Source: an uncultured Enterobacter sp.
GTDB taxonomy: Bacteria; Pseudomonadota; Gammaproteobacteria; Enterobacterales; Enterobacteriaceae
DNA: 13,375 nt
Assembly: GCA_946477805.1 (NCBI GenBank)
Contig: CAMKZP010000038.1
Span: 1-13,375 of the forward strand
Direction: 5' to 3'
Below the pieces are notes generated by a model. That model had not been told where the DNA came from, ran no database searches, and saw only the letters and a list, made by a program, of their open reading frames with translations. Made by a program: the position numbers and the translations under genes. Shown one piece after another: positions 12,839-13,375 of the stretch (position 1 is the first letter of the stretch; each line of letters starts with the position of its first letter).

Positions 12839-13375
12839 TCAGGTTCTCTCCGTTTTGCTTAGCCACATTTCGTCCATACCGCCACCGCGAATATGCATTG
12901 GGTAAACGTGCTCAGCGCCATCAACGATGACGTCCACGAAAACCAGGCGGTTATTTTTGACGTGCGCGAGCGCTTCACTGAGCTTCGCTTCCAGCTCCGC
13001 CGGATCGCTTACGCGGATCCCCATGTGGCCGTAGGCCTCCGCCAGACGAACGAAGTCCGGGAGGGACGTCATGTACGACTGCGAGTGGCGACCCGAGTAA
13101 ATCATGTCCTGCCACTGCTTCACCATGCCGAGGTAGCCGTTGTTCAGGTTCAGCACCAGCACAGGTAGCTCATACTGCAGTGCGGTAGAAAGCTCCTGAA
13201 TATTCATTTGAATACTGCCGTCACCCGTCACGCAGATCACCGTTTCATTGGGCAGCGCCAGCTTAACGCCCAGCGCGGCCGGCAGGCCGAAGCCCATCGT
13301 GCCCAGCCCACCGGAGTTGATCCAGCGGCGCGGCTTATCAAACGGGTAATAGAGTGCGGCAAACATCTGATGCTG
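12839..13375 (-). CDS. ilvI: IlvI, acetohydroxyacid synthase III catalytic subunit, 3' part
   Basis: IlvI is the ThDP- and FAD-dependent large subunit that condenses pyruvate with pyruvate or 2-ketobutyrate. Only the last 178 codons of about 574 are in the window; the frame is open to base 13375 and begins QHQMFAALYY, so the ATG at 13364-13366 is internal. The C-terminal ThDP-binding domain is present: the GDGS motif starts the cofactor/Mg site and NLNNGYLGMVKQW completes it. The end is RGGGMDEMWLSKTERT. One residue is odd: Gly in NNGYLG where E. coli, from memory, has Arg. There is no adapter at this edge, so the truncation is simply the window boundary. Confidence 0.97.
   Translation of the reverse strand, partial: QHQMFAALYYPFDKPRRWINSGGLGTMGFGLPAALGVKLALPNETVICVTGDGSIQMNIQELSTALQYELPVLVLNLNNGYLGMVKQWQDMIYSGRHSQSYMTSLPDFVRLAEAYGHMGIRVSDPAELEAKLSEALAHVKNNRLVFVDVIVDGAEHVYPMHIRGGGMDEMWLSKTERT

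Noticed and set aside
13364..13366. ATG as an IlvI start
   Set aside because: The frame continues upstream to the window edge with conserved QHQ codons, so this methionine is internal.
1..13375. A novel defence, mobile or biosynthetic system
   Set aside because: All substantial genes are recognised core dcw, ilvIH or cra genes in conserved order. No insertion sequence, attachment site, CRISPR array or foreign cargo was seen on either strand.

Overview
The window is a segment of an enterobacterial chromosome holding most of the dcw (division and cell wall) cluster plus the genes just upstream of it. Every gene lies on the minus strand, so the biological order runs from high to low coordinates: ilvI (3' part), ilvH, cra, mraZ, rsmH, ftsL, ftsI, murE, murF, mraY, murD, ftsW, murG (5' part). 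Protein lengths, start codons (GTG for cra and murE) and junctions match my recollection of Escherichia coli almost gene for gene, with scattered substitutions. This points to Enterobacteriaceae close to, but not, E. coli (Enterobacter, Leclercia or Lelliottia-like, judged from memory only).

Layout: 1-36 is not genomic. It is the Illumina Nextera read-1 adapter ending in the 19-base Tn5 mosaic end, and it cuts murG after codon 172. From 37 to 10563 is the tightly packed dcw block: most neighbours overlap by 1 to 14 bases or are 2 bases apart, and the largest gap is 15 bases (ftsL-ftsI). It is headed by a promoter and a three-box MraZ operator at 10582-10644. From 10645 to 11161 is an AT-rich spacer with one possible 36-codon ORF, two palindromes and weak hairpins, but no strong terminator. 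cra (11162-12166) follows, then a 179-base spacer with a good intrinsic terminator for ilvIH and a weak candidate cra promoter, then ilvH and the end of ilvI, which runs off the window.

The genes form three units. IlvI and IlvH are the catalytic and valine-sensing subunits of acetohydroxyacid synthase III. Cra is the global regulator of carbon flux. The dcw genes make lipid II and the septal wall: MurE, MurD and MurF build UDP-MurNAc-pentapeptide, MraY and MurG make lipids I and II, FtsW polymerises glycan and FtsI (PBP3) cross-links it with help from FtsL. MraZ represses the operon and RsmH methylates 16S rRNA.

I found no new defence, mobile or biosynthetic system; this is conserved core genome. 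The points most worth a second look are the adapter contamination, an ORF-internal small-RNA candidate inside ftsI (the place where E. coli makes FtsO, a sponge of RybB) with an exact 8-base match to the RybB 5' end, a degenerate third MraZ box, and a possible small ORF between cra and mraZ.
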